From: Rhipidocladum racemiflorum | Taxonomy: Eukaryota; Streptophyta; Magnoliopsida; Poales; Poaceae | Assembly: GCA_036346355.1 (NCBI GenBank) | Contig: CM070576.1 | Coordinates: 55,723,712 to 55,787,711, forward strand | Direction: 5' to 3' | DNA: 64,000 nt | Shown: positions 24,801-35,583 of the stretch, in pieces | Numbering within the stretch: the stretch's first letter is position 1 | How the letters are laid out: the number at the start of each line of letters is the position of its first letter | Made by a program: the position numbers and the translations under genes | The notes under the pieces: generated by a model | What the model saw: the letters and a program-made list of their open reading frames with translations, nothing else | Databases searched by the model: none | What the model was told of the DNA's origin: nothing

Positions 24801-25663
24801 GACTATATATATTTTTCAGTCTCTTGATACATCTGTCTGCAGATGATTCGTCTGGAATTCAGTCATTATGATGTGAAGTCATCTAAAACTATCCCGGCAA
24901 AAGATTTTGCATTGTCCATAGTTGCTTCTGCTGACATGAATCACATCAACAAGCTACTTGATAGAGTTGATAAGTTAGGCAATGACCCTGATCTCAAGGA
25001 CCTGCGCATCACCTTTGAGGTTTGACTTGTTGCCATGTTGGTCCTAAGTGTACTTTTCTATATAATTATTTTCTCTTGTGATTCTTATGGATGTTTCTCT
25101 GGAGCTTTAGGAGTTTAAGGCGTTTGCTGATTTGCGTCGAAGATTGGAACCATTGGCAATGGCTATCTTTACTTATGGGAAAGTAAACGGGCTATTGACG
25201 AAGCAGGATCTAAAGCGTGCGGCACATCATGTAAGCTTTGCTACCAGGTTTGCAATATTTGTTTATATCATTTTGATATATCGAGTTGATTGTACAGCAA
25301 AAGAAGTGATTTGGGCTTTGCTTGACCAAACGGTCGGCATTTTTTTTCTTTATGTTGAATGCTAATTGATGTTCTAGCTGTCCAATCTTGTGATTAGTAC
25401 TGTGATACATTTTCTGATTGATTTCATTTCCTTTTTGGTTTGTGTGACAGGTTTGCGGGGTTGACTTGACTGATAGAGTGGTGGACATCATTTTCCACTT
25501 GTTTGACACAAATCATGATGGAAACCTGAGCTCGCACGAATTCTTGAGGGCATTGCAAAGACGAGAAACTGATATTCGTCAGCCAGCAACACCAGGTCCC
25601 ATGGGGGTGTTGTCTTGCTGGTTGAACTGTAAAAAGTGCTCTCTTCCACAGATGCTGCTCTAA
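21810..25663 (+). CDS. MICU: Mitochondrial calcium uptake protein, plant MICU, three EF-hands
   Basis: Eight exons: 21810-22131, 22717-22784, 22875-23098, 23395-23478, 24000-24213, 24843-25019, 25111-25230 and 25451-25663. Phases agree throughout and the product is 473 aa. The N-terminus (MAPLPRAALLRSAIGRLRAP) is Arg/Ala-rich without acidic residues, a mitochondrial targeting signal. A hydrophobic Ala/Val segment follows at about residues 41-60. Three canonical EF-hand loops are visible: DTNSDGLISFAE (194-205), DVDHSGEIDKEE (228-239) and DTNHDGNLSSHE (422-433). All calcium-coordinating positions are present. Plant MICU proteins gate the mitochondrial calcium uniporter in response to calcium; a third EF-hand is a known plant feature. 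The gene itself is intact, but a young copia element separates it from its likely promoter and a second copy lies 2.5 kb downstream. Expression is therefore uncertain. Confidence 0.95.
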
Positions 25664-26600
25664 TCCAGTCTCTTGATCCTCGCTAGACTCTTCCTCTGCC
25701 TTGAATTTCTGTCAGTGGTACGTTCGCCAAACTTACACCATATAAAGTTAGTTTTCCCTGTCTTATTACAGTATTCCGTTCTGATATTGTTCTCATCGTG
25801 TTCAGTAGTGGAGAACAGGATCAACAAGCAGTGCACTGCTGAGTGACGGAACGATTTGACTGTAAATATCGTGTGGGGTGGTCGATGGTTGGCCTACCAT
25901 ATAGCAGATGTAAATAGTCTTTACCTAGCATATATCAGCTGTAAATACTCTTCTTCTTTTTTGTAGTGCCAGGACAGGGAGATGTATTGCTATATTCTAA
26001 TGTATTAATTAAACCCGTATAAGATGTAGCTGTAAGATTTGAAACCTCGTCAACTCTCCCATATTGGCTGTTCCTTTTTCATGGTTCGGATGTGTTGATC
26101 ATGATAATTGTACCATCAGTTCTGATGTCGGCGAGCCTCTCAGGAGTTGGTTGGTTGCTGAAGCTTGAAATCGGCGGAACAACCGGAAAAGCCTTGCGCC
26201 GAGGAGGCGTAGATAGACGCCAGCGTGCTATCCGGCTAGTCCCGGCCAAACGTGCAAGTGAGCACGGTGGGCAAAAAAAGCTGTTAGGTTCGGATCAAAA
26301 TTATTTTGATTATAGTAGTTACAAAGAGCTGTTAGGCTTAAATTAATTTTTTTTTCGATTATAGTAATTACCAAGTTTTAAGTTGAAATAAGTTAAATTT
26401 TTTTAAAATATTATTAAAGTTTGAAGGTTGGTCGAGGCCGCGCGGGGCGTGTTTTGTCGGCTAAGGGCCTGCCTGCCAGGATAGAGCCATGCACGGGTAC
26501 TCGTCCCTTTTTCCTATCTTGTGTGTCTCTTGTCCATGGACCGATCGATCGATCCATGTATGCTGTGTACCGGGAACGTATCCTCTGACTTCACTCTCTC
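25664..26600 (+). other. 3' UTR of MICU and downstream DNA
   Basis: The MICU 3' UTR probably extends to about 26030, where AT-rich polyadenylation-like sequence (TGTATTAATTAAA) appears. No further coding sequence. Confidence 0.45.
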
Positions 26601-26617
26601 TGACGTTGCGTCACTGT

Positions 26618-26695
26618 ACGTGGACCCTCCAACGCGTAGACCTTACGTGTCAATGACTCAACGTAAGAGGGATTGACGTTAGAGGATCTCATCGG
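26618..26695. repeat. Partner of the 2675-2740 segment
   Basis: The shared order of words is GTGGACCCTC, ACGCGTAGACCTTACGTGT, ATGACTCAACGT and TTAGAGGATCTCATCG. An extra GATTGACG-containing insert is present relative to the first copy. It lies about 1 kb past the MICU stop, not next to any gene start that I can identify. Confidence 0.45.
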
Positions 26696-26699
26696 CTGT

Positions 26700-28130
26700 G
26701 TACCTGCAGACTGCAGTTTCCATATCGAAACAGGCGCCGCGCATCACAACTAGGTAGGTGGCTCTTGCTCGTGAACCTTACCTCCACATTTGTATAAATG
26801 GAATGGAATGGAGCGCTGAGTTAAAATGTCTCTCGTTTGATTAATTGATCTGTTCCTTTGGTCGATGTGCCTGTCCTGTCGTCGCATCGCATGCAGCACC
26901 GGTATGCGAGCGCCGTGCTCACAGCCCTGCGCGCGCCCTCCCGGCCGGCGTGCTGCTGCCCAGCGCGGTCCAGGTGCCGTCGGCGCTGCTGGCTCAGGTG
27001 GCGCCGGGCTGTCGCGCTCGTGGTGAGCCGTGAGCGTCGCCACCGGGGGGGTGTCTGTATGGTTCAACTGCCTCCCCATCGTCGTGTTCGGCCATTTCTG
27101 CTGCTTCGGCGTCCTCGGCCCATCCGCCATAGCCTTGGGCGTCGGCGCCACTGCGGCGCTTCCTCACCGTCGTCCGCGGAGACGAGTACAGACCATCTGA
27201 TGACTGCTGGAGAGGGACAGCTTATTGTGTCTGCTCACCTTCATTCATCGCCACCTTTTCTTCTCGGGAAACGTCCATTCGCATCCCTCGACTTGGCGGT
27301 GGTGTTATTTCTGGAGAACACTTCATCCATCGCCAACCGGGTTATCTAAATTAGAGTAGTAATAACATTGTGGAGTGAGATCGAACAAATTAGAGTAAAC
27401 TCTGCTCTGACTTTTGAGGTTCTTCGCTCTTCAGTAATTAGTTGCAAGTTGGCGTGTGTTGTTGTCAGCTTATCATGTGTCTTTTTCTTTGAATGCGTTT
27501 TTTTTTTGTCGTGTATGCTCTTTATTTATTTTATTTTATTTGAAACAAGGTTCTTTTTTTTTGTCTGAGAACTTTTTTAGATGGAACTGCTTTTTTTTAG
27601 AGGACTTGGAGAATTGCTTGTATGTTCTTGGACGCATTGTGCAAATTTTAGCGAACTAAAACCGCTTCCTCGGCCCTATGGGTCAGCCCAAACAGGCATA
27701 GATGCTGTGTGGGCCATGCAAAGAGGCCCAGTTTTCCCAATATGTTGCCTCAGCCTACCTCCTCCGATATGTTTGTTAGAATCGACAGGCACAAAAGCAG
27801 AAGTTCAAATCAAAAAGAGAAACGAGAGTTACAGATTTATCATAAAAAAACTCTTGTGGAAAAAATCACAGACACCGACCAACAAAATCTCACTATTTCC
27901 GGCAGGCTACAGGCCGCTACGCTCCACCACACTCCTTTTGAATTTGAATCAGGTTGCAGGCCGCTACGCTCCACCACACTCCTTTTGAATTTGAATCAGG
28001 TTGCTTTTTTTAGATGAAATATGTGAAGTTGTTGCTCGCGGCAGATCGGCTTAACTTCAAATTTTTCTAGAGGAGCATCTCAATTATGAATGGGTAGCAG
28101 TACGAGCTGCAAGTATCATGCAGTTCATTC
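26700..28130. other. Unassigned intergenic DNA with a GC-rich patch
   Basis: A GC-rich patch at 26890-27190 is open in more than one frame but matches no family I recognise. A hydrophobic stretch in one frame (VWFNCLPIVVFGHFCCFGVL) could be a decayed membrane-protein fragment, but stops interrupt it. The rest is AT-rich with T-runs. Confidence 0.3.
27910..28003. repeat. 47-bp perfect tandem duplication
   Basis: Two adjacent copies start at 27910 and 27957. Each begins CAGGCCGCTACGCTCCACCA and ends AATTTGAATCAGGTTG. They are identical by eye, so the duplication is recent. It lies 127 bp from copia copy 2. Confidence 0.9.
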
Positions 28131-28373
28131 TGTTAGACAACCTCGCTATCGAATAGTCCGGGGTTGCCTAATAGATCTCAAGTGGAGAATAGACAGGGAG
28201 AAAGAGAGACACAATATGAGGAGGAACCAGGCCTGCTTTATTATTCTGTATGCTTGTGTGTACAATGGGGTGACCCCCTGCCTCCTATATATAGCGGTTG
28301 GCAGAGATAAGGAAGAGTCCATATCGGATACTTAATCCGCTTTCCTAACAGGATCTGAATCCGCTTCCTAACA
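28131..28373 (-). repeat. 3' LTR of copia copy 2
   Basis: 243 bp. It has mutations in the U3 start (GGATCTGAATCCGC and ATACTTAATCCGC in place of GGATACGAATCCG) and a 5-6 bp deletion beside the TATA region. Confidence 0.9.
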
Positions 28374-28669
28374 CTCCCCTTGGACTCTTCAGCTGCGAGA
28401 TGCATATGCCTCATTAAAACTCCATAAAAACCCAAGTGGGAAAAATAATTGGAGAAAGAGTACATAGCACACGCTGTCGTGTTGCACGGATTGCCTCATC
28501 AAAAACCTTATGTAAGAAAACTTCAATGAAAAACTTACTTAAGGAAAAGCTTACATTCCACCAAAACGTCAATGTTAATATCCAAGATTCTCGTTTGGTA
28601 CTCAAACTTCTTGTTTGAGATTTATGTAGGAGTATGTGAAAAATCTCCTCGAAATCTGCACTTCTCTAA

Positions 28670-30330
28670 GCCTCATCATCCCGATTCCTCTAATACATCT
28701 TTCAAAGGAAGATGCCGGAGTGACTTAGTGAATAAATCTGCGAGATTTTCACACGACTTAGTATGCAAGATCTTTATCTCGTTCATCTTATGCATTTCAT
28801 GAGCATAAAAGAACTTGGGGTTGATATGCTTTGTAAGGTTACTCTTCACATATCCCATTTGTACTTGTGCAACACAAGCTGCATTATCTTCATAGATAAT
28901 AGTGGGGTTTGTTCCATGTTCGGGCCACATGACTTACGGATGTGGTGAACCATTCTTCAAGCCATGCACATTCCCGAGAGGCTTCATACTGTGCAATTAT
29001 TTACGAGTGGTTTGTCGACGCCGAGACAAGAGTCTGCTTAGATGACTTCCACGAAATTGTTGTTCCACCGCAAAGGAAAACATACCCGGTTTGTGACTTA
29101 CCAGTATGCGGGTCCGATAGGTACCCAGCATTGGCATAGCCAACCAAATTCAATTCATTGTTCCTTCTATAGAACAAACCGAGTTCTTTGCTTCCTTGGA
29201 GGTAACGGAAGACGTCCTTAACCCCTTTCCAATGCCTTTTGGTGGGTTCTCAGACTGCATCGCGTGCTAGCAAATTCACGGCGAACGTAATGTCCGGCCT
29301 AGTGCTATTCGCAAGGTACATGAGCGCTCCAATTGCACTCAAGTATGGGAATTCCGCTCCCAGGACTTCCTCCCCCTCTTCTTTAGGCCTGTATGGGTCT
29401 AGGTCTGCTTGGAGTGACCTTCCGACCATTGGGGTCTTTGCGGGGTATGCCTTTCAAAGCCAAATCTTTCCAACACTTTCTGCGTGTAGGATGCTTGGTG
29501 TACCAAGATTCCGCCTTGGACATGTTCAAGCTGCAAGCCTAAACAGAACTTGGTTTTACCCAAGTCTTTCATTTCAAATTCAGACTTCAAGTATGTGCAT
29601 GCTTCTTCAATTTCCTCATCCGTCCCAATGATGTTCAAGTCATCTACATAGACGGAGATTATACAAAATCCATTCGGGGATCGTTGTATAAACACACATG
29701 GACAATCTTCATTTGTTCGTGTAGCCTTTCTTGCAAAGAAAGTCACTTAAGCGATTGTACCACATTCTTCCTCGATCGTCAAATTTCATACAGTGATTTC
29801 TCCAATTTCACCTCGTATAGGTTTCTATTTGCTCTGTCTTGGTTCGGGATAGGGATACCTTAGGTACTTTCATGTATATTTCCGAATCCAAGTTTCCATA
29901 CAAATATGCTGTGACAACATCCATTAGCTTCTCAACTTCAAGTTGACTACCATTGAGATTAAGTATCTAAAGGTAATTCCACCCATGACCGGAGAATAGG
30001 TTTCTTCATAATCAACCCTAGGACGTTGAGTGAAACCTTGAACAACAAGCCTTGCAATGGTTGTTGCTCTTTTCATAGATTCTCCTATTATTACAAAATT
30101 TATGGCCATTTCGTCATGGTGTGCTTCATGCACTTCTACTTGCTCTTCATTGCTATTTCCCATTCCAGGAGCAAGTTCCTTTAGTTTTTCTCCGCCAATG
30201 TGTGCGCACACATTATTTCTGGCGGTTTCTTCCAATGGAAGGTTCAGATCTGGAATTGCCTTTTCCACAGGCTTCTTTCCAAAGGTGCAGTGTCTCAACT
30301 GGCTCCCCTTCTTGCTTTGGGGCATTTTTG
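28670..30330 (-). pseudogene. Reverse transcriptase and RNase H remnant, copia copy 2
   Basis: The minus strand carries RNase H (IIYEDNAACV; 28676-28930) with a stop upstream, then decayed sequence. The reverse transcriptase core keeps an intact SVYVDDLNIIGT (29399-29746). The N-terminal reverse transcriptase part, with RVDYEETYSPV, is at 29924-30325. At least three frameshifts separate the pieces. Confidence 0.85.
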
Positions 30331-30337
30331 TGATTGG

Positions 30338-31985
30338 CTATGGTAAGTCCTCTTGCCCATTTTTCCCCAGACGTCTCCGGGTACTTTGGGTTTGAGAAGC
30401 CAGATTTCCTGTTCTTTTTCTTTGAGGCCTCTGAACAGGATGAGGGATACCTTCTGCTTTCTTTGGTATTTCCACCCTCTCTGGTGCATTTCTTGCTGGT
30501 ATATGCGACTTAGCCATGCTCTTCAGATCACAAAAATGATCAGGCAGTTCATTTGCTAAATTCTGCAAATCGATTGTCTTCTTGACTTCATGATTTGCTT
30601 CATTAGTGCGAGGGTCATGCACGGGGATCCCAATGGAATGCCATATGATTTTCCGGCATTTTTCATCCAATGGTTCATTTCCTCCCCCTAATGACGGGAA
30701 AGCGATCCTCGTCAAAAAAATGCAATCAGCGAATTGGGCTGTATGCAAATCTCCAGTCGTGGGTTCCAAATACCTGATTATGGATGCATTCTCATAACCA
30801 ACGTATCCGTGACTTGCGGAGAGGGCCCATTGCAGTTCGCTGTGGGGGTGGTATAGGTACATATACCATTCATTCAAATCTTCAGGATGACCCATTGCAC
30901 TAGTTGCATAGTTGAATGGATGTTGTAGGCCGACGGTCTATAATTGATGAGTCTTCTTTGCGTGCAGATCTGCGTGTCCCCAACAAGTGTTGGGCAAGTT
31001 ACAACTCTGCAAGAGCTGATGCGGCAATGAACTTAATCCTCTTTATTAGTGCTTGACTAGCCCATTTTGGCGTATGGACGTGCGATGCGAGTGCTCAACG
31101 ATTATTCCGTTCTTTGTGCAATAATCATCAAATGCCTTGGAAGTGAATTCACCGGCATTGTCCATTCGAATGGACTTCACGCGATGATCGTGAAAAGCAT
31201 TCTTAATTACGATGATCTGCGAGATCGCTTTGTGAATGCATGATTCCTTGTTGACAAAGAAACATGTATGCGACCATTTCGAGGAAGCATCAATGAGCAC
31301 CATAAAGCATCGAAACGGCCACGACAAGGGCTGAATCGACCGCAAATATCCCCTGAATGCTCCAGAATGCAGGGATTTCATGTTGCACTTTCATAACAGA
31401 GGGTCTAGTTATTAATTTCCGTGGCACATGCATGGCACACAAAATCTTCATGATTCGGAAATTCTTAACATTAATGCCATGACCTTGTGAGTTGTTAACT
31501 ATATTTTTCATCAATCTCAGACCAGGATGACCTAATCTACAATGCCATAAAGCAAATAATTCAGAGCTTCTAAAGACAGTCTTCAAAGAAGTATACACTG
31601 CGTGTGCATTGATTTTCGTGTAGTATAGCCCAGATTCATACGAGGGATATTTTTCTAATACCATTTTTCATACTCCGCGTGCTTCATAATGCACAAATGC
31701 TATTTGCCATTTTCTTCATTGGTTTCTACGTGAAACCCAGTGGCGCGGATATCCTTGAAACTTTAAGAGAGTGCGGGTTGATTCAGGGTACAAGAGGGCT
31801 TCTTCAATTACCAAAGTTGTACCCATTGGCAATATAATTGTGGCTCTTCCTGAGCCTATTATATGCGTATCGCTTCCTGCGATTGTCGTAATCCTTCCAG
31901 CGTTCTTCGTAATCGTCTGGAAGTATTTCGACTCTCTTAAGATGGTATTTGTTGTGCCACTATCAACAATGCATATTTCCTCCAT
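30338..31985 (-). pseudogene. Protease-like and integrase remnant, copia copy 2
   Basis: The protease-like segment is at 31716-31985 with DSGTT. Integrase pieces lie at 31290-31664 (LGHPGLRLMKNIVNN) and 31046-31381 (RMDNAGEFTS). The third catalytic acidic residue is lost in the same place as in copy 1: after QNGL the frame breaks and a CAA codon stands where Glu is expected. The post-integrase region continues to 30338. Confidence 0.8.
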
Positions 31986-32152
31986 TGGGTGCTACACGAT
32001 TTCTAGATGAAAAGAAATATAATTCTAATCATATAGTGGCAAAGTGATTCAAATATTGCTTACAAATAAAGAATACTGGAATAAAGAATAAATTGCAATT
32101 CGATTCATGAGAAAAGAAAATGTATGCTCTTCGAGAGCTTACAATTCATTAC

Positions 32153-32428
32153 TCAAAATTCATTAACAACCACTGTTCTATAGCCTGCAAACTTCAGGCG
32201 AACCCAATCTTGCTGTGCTTGGAGCAAGATGGTGGGCTTGAGTTTCTCGAACTGCTTCTGAAGCACAGTCCGTAACGCAGGTGTACTCACCTCAGCCATG
32301 TATTCATTATTCATAGTGGCTGAAAAGTGATACCTGGGGAGTACAAAATTTGATCGTTTTGCTCGGCAATAGTTTGCGTGTCCTTCGAGGACCCTAAGCG
32401 GTGGCAGCTTGGAGCTTCTTGCTCGCAA
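32153..32428 (-). pseudogene. gag N-terminal remnant, copia copy 2
   Basis: The start of gag is better preserved than in copy 1, with NEYMAEVSTPALRTVLQKQF. It ends where copy 1 ends, before the AT-rich spacer that leads to the protease. No zinc knuckle is present. Confidence 0.65.
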
Positions 32429-32429
32429 G

Positions 32430-34913
32430 TATGATCTTCAAACCTGATGCCCATGTGAGATAGTTACGACCTTTCGGTCGATTCTTCAAACTCACATTGA
32501 ATAATGCCAGTATTTGCATATTCAAAAGATTCTTTTCATTAGATTACTCCGTGTAATCTAATAGGAGTGGTTGCAAGATTCATAATTGCATAATTAAATT
32601 CTCATGAATTTCCAAGAAACTAAAAGAAAGCAATAATTTCAAGATTCATAAATACAAGATTCATAGATGCGAGATTCATAAGTGCGAGATTCATATATAC
32701 ACGATTCATAAATATTCGTAATAAACAATAATTGCACAATTCATAAATTCATAAATGCGGAAATAAATTCTCGAAATTTCCGAATTTTTCTTAGTATTTG
32801 GCAATTTTCTGTTAATTATACAGCAATTTTCCAAAGATCACTTGATGACGTAAAATAAATTGCAACATGAATTAAACATGGCATAAGTCTAATTACAACT
32901 TATATAATTCTTGTTGGTCGAACGAAAGCAGGTAATGAATATCTCTGTCAATTTGACTCTTGGCCAGTCAACCTGCCCCTAGGGCTCACATGAGGAGGGA
33001 GCACTTCCCGCTTCCGGTGCCAATTAAAGAACCAAGCCTCATGTGTGTTTTCCTAGACACCAATTGTCTCATATCTGCTTATTCATTACCAAAATCAAAT
33101 CCCAACCACTCATGTTCTCATAAACTGTTGTATGAGAAATTCTGGAATTTTCCTAACACTTTTCATAATTTCTGCTAATTTCCAAGCAATTTTCAGAATT
33201 ACTTTACAACAGGAAATTGAATTTCATCAAATATCAACATGACATAACTCATAAATTTATAAATTCGGAAAATAAATTCTCAGGAATTTCCGATATTCTA
33301 AATAGAGCAATTATTGCAAAAATTCATGCAAATATTCATAAATGCAGAAAAGAAGGCTAAGTACAAATTAAAACAGAGCCGATAAATTTTCTGATTTTTT
33401 TTTCTGGGAATTTCATATTTTTCTGGAATTTTTTAATTAATTTTTCGAATTCGTTAATCAATTTTCTGAATTACTAATGTGTTTTTTGAAAAAAAAAAGA
33501 AAGAGAGATTGAGTTACCAATCGGGAGTGAAGTGTGGCCTGCTGCAGGGGATCACACGAATCTCAAGTTCTCAACACATTTATAAAGGCTACTTCTTCGT
33601 GTGCTTTGGCCTTCATAACATATAAGTACCAATGCCTTGCGTGGTTGCCCTTCTCAGGATTAGGTTGGTGGGCTAGAAAGTAATTTCGCCTCCTTGCACC
33701 CTCCACCGTGCTCCATCCGGTTACTTAACCGGTTTGAATTGGACTTCAAGTCCAACATCAAGTACAACCACTTTTTGTTCAGGGCTTCAGGCGACCGAGC
33801 GGAGCAATCGAGCGTCTTGGCGTGTCGGCAGCCCGGCGTGGCTCTGGCTTCGGTAGTCTGGAGTGACGGCACTGGCGGCATGGCGGCGGCTCGGCCTCGA
33901 GGGCGCCGCAGACGCTGGGTGCCGGTAGCGGCGATCAAGCCGAGTCGGCGCTTCATGCGGTGTCGCATGGCGGCCGTCTTCGAGCGGCGTCAGGGTGGCC
34001 TGGCATCAGCGTGTTTCAAGGCGGCTCGATGGGAGCGCGGCGACTTGATGCATGGATTCAGGCCGGCAGCGTTGAGGGGCGTGCTCGACTTCATGCCGAA
34101 GCAAACGGCGGCGGACTGGCGGCGGCGGCGTGGCAGCCGGCAGCAACCAAGGAGGCCGGGGCGTTGCTTTGCGCGGCGGGCGTGCGTGGCTTCATGCCGG
34201 CGCGATGGTGCTTAGCGTGCTCTGACCAATGGGTATAGCTAGCGGCGCGTCGCACTTCGTGGCGGCGGCCTTGGCTTCGCTTCGTGGCGGCGGCCTTGGC
34301 TTCGAGCCGACAGCGCTTCGAGTGCGGTTGGACCAACCGGCGCGGCCGCCATGGCGGTGGGTGGCCACCAGACGCTGGCGTTGGGGCATACACGGCAGTC
34401 GGCAGGCGGCCGGGCGCTGCAACGGCGACTGCGTGGTCGCCGCTAGCGTTCCGACGCAAGATCGGCGACTGGCGCGATAATGGCGACCTGCGTGGTCGGC
34501 GGGCGTTTCCGACACAGCAGCGGCGCAACGGCTTCGTGGCCGAGGGCTTCATGTCCAGGATTCACATTGGACTTCATGTCCATTAATGCTTCATGTTGGA
34601 CTTCATGTCCAATAATTAATGTCCAGGCTTCCATGTCTTTGAACTTTACGTCCAATTTCCCAACCAGGCTTCCATGCTGGTGCGACGCGCTCGTTTTGGG
34701 GTGGCTGGTGCGATGTGGCAACAGCCGGCAGCGGGACCATGCGTAGCGGCTGAGAGCTCGCTCGTGCAGCGCGACGATCGGTCGGCGGGTGCCGGCAAAG
34801 CAGGCGATCGTCAGATACGGCGCCGACGGCCAGAACAGCGGCGCGCTTGGCGTGTTGATCTCAGAGCTTCAGGCTTTCAATTTATTCTCCGGTAGAGCTT
34901 CGTGCTGATAACG
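32430..34913 (-). other. Leader of copia copy 2, iterated CATGAAG/CACGAAGC motif
   Basis: AT-rich near gag with short repeats (about 32640-32740), GC-rich at 33780-34560, then a run of GACTTCATGTCC-type words at 34565-34640 on the plus strand. The first 40 nt after the primer site match copy 1, then the two leaders diverge. Long open frames in the GC-rich block occur on both strands and have no recognisable domain. Confidence 0.5.
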
Positions 34914-35157
34914 TGTTAGACAACCTCGCTATCGAATAGTCCGGGGTTGCCTAATAGATCTCAAGTGGAGAATAGACAGGGAGAAAGAGAGACACAATAT
35001 GAGGAGGAACCAGGCCTGCTTTATTATTCTGTATGCTTGTGTGTACAATGGGGTGACCCCCTGCCTCCTATATATAGCGGTTCTGCTTAGAGATAAGGAA
35101 GAGTCCATATCGGATACGAATCCGTTTCCTAACAGGATACGAATCCGTTTCCTAACA
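34914..35157 (-). repeat. 5' LTR of copia copy 2
   Basis: 244 bp, closer to the copy 1 LTR than its partner is. The intact TATA is at about 35070-35077 on the minus strand. Confidence 0.92.
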
Positions 35158-35583
35158 CATTCATGCAACTACCGATTAAAAAAAAACCTTGATGTGAACG
35201 TAAGCAGCGGGTCCGTCCAACGTTTCAACCGAAGTAAAAACTGGCATGAAATCCGATGCTAGGATTACTACCACAAAGCAAATAAATTTAGCCACACATA
35301 CCAAGTTATTTTCACGAACGAACAGAGTACCCCACACGCAGAGGAAGCACGACGTATCTACAGTTGCTCCTTCCCATCAAGCCTTGGCGGGTACGGCCAC
35401 AGACTGCACAGAGGCGTCCATCAGATCGGACGCACAGGAAAACTCACACGAGACCGACGACGCACGCACACAGACCACTCAAGCGCGAACGTTGATGCAA
35501 GATATGTACAGGATGGCCTGCTCCAAGCAGGTGGTTTATCTACGGGTGGATCGATCCGAGGATGCAGCTGCGTATCGCCAGGT
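35158..35583 (-). other. 3' UTR and downstream flank of the LRR gene
   Basis: Non-coding sequence after the LRR stop codon, running directly into copia copy 2. The element's target site is only 422-426 bp past the stop, so it may lie in or next to the 3' UTR. Confidence 0.5.

Larger units (their letters stand above)
28131..35157 (-). mobile_element. Ty1/copia retrotransposon copy 2 (7027 bp), inverted
   Basis: Same family as copy 1, on the minus strand. LTRs are 28131-28373 and 34914-35157, and the target duplication is CATTC (28126-28130 and 35158-35162). The primer site matches that of copy 1. The left (3') LTR carries several substitutions and a short deletion relative to the right one, so this insertion is older than copy 1. 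Both of its LTRs also share differences from copy 1 (for example GGAACCAGG instead of GGAACGGG), so it is a sister subfamily member. Coding order on the minus strand is gag remnant, protease-like, integrase, reverse transcriptase, RNase H, all frameshifted. Its leader (32430-34913) is long and GC-rich and differs extensively from that of copy 1. Confidence 0.94.

Noticed and set aside
26858..27349. 163-codon frame downstream of MICU
   Set aside because: Arg/Cys-rich translation with no family resemblance. Competing frames and stops argue against a gene.
33694..34586. Open frames up to 173 codons in the copia copy 2 leader
   Set aside because: Same GC-rich leader effect, no recognisable domain, several frames open at once.
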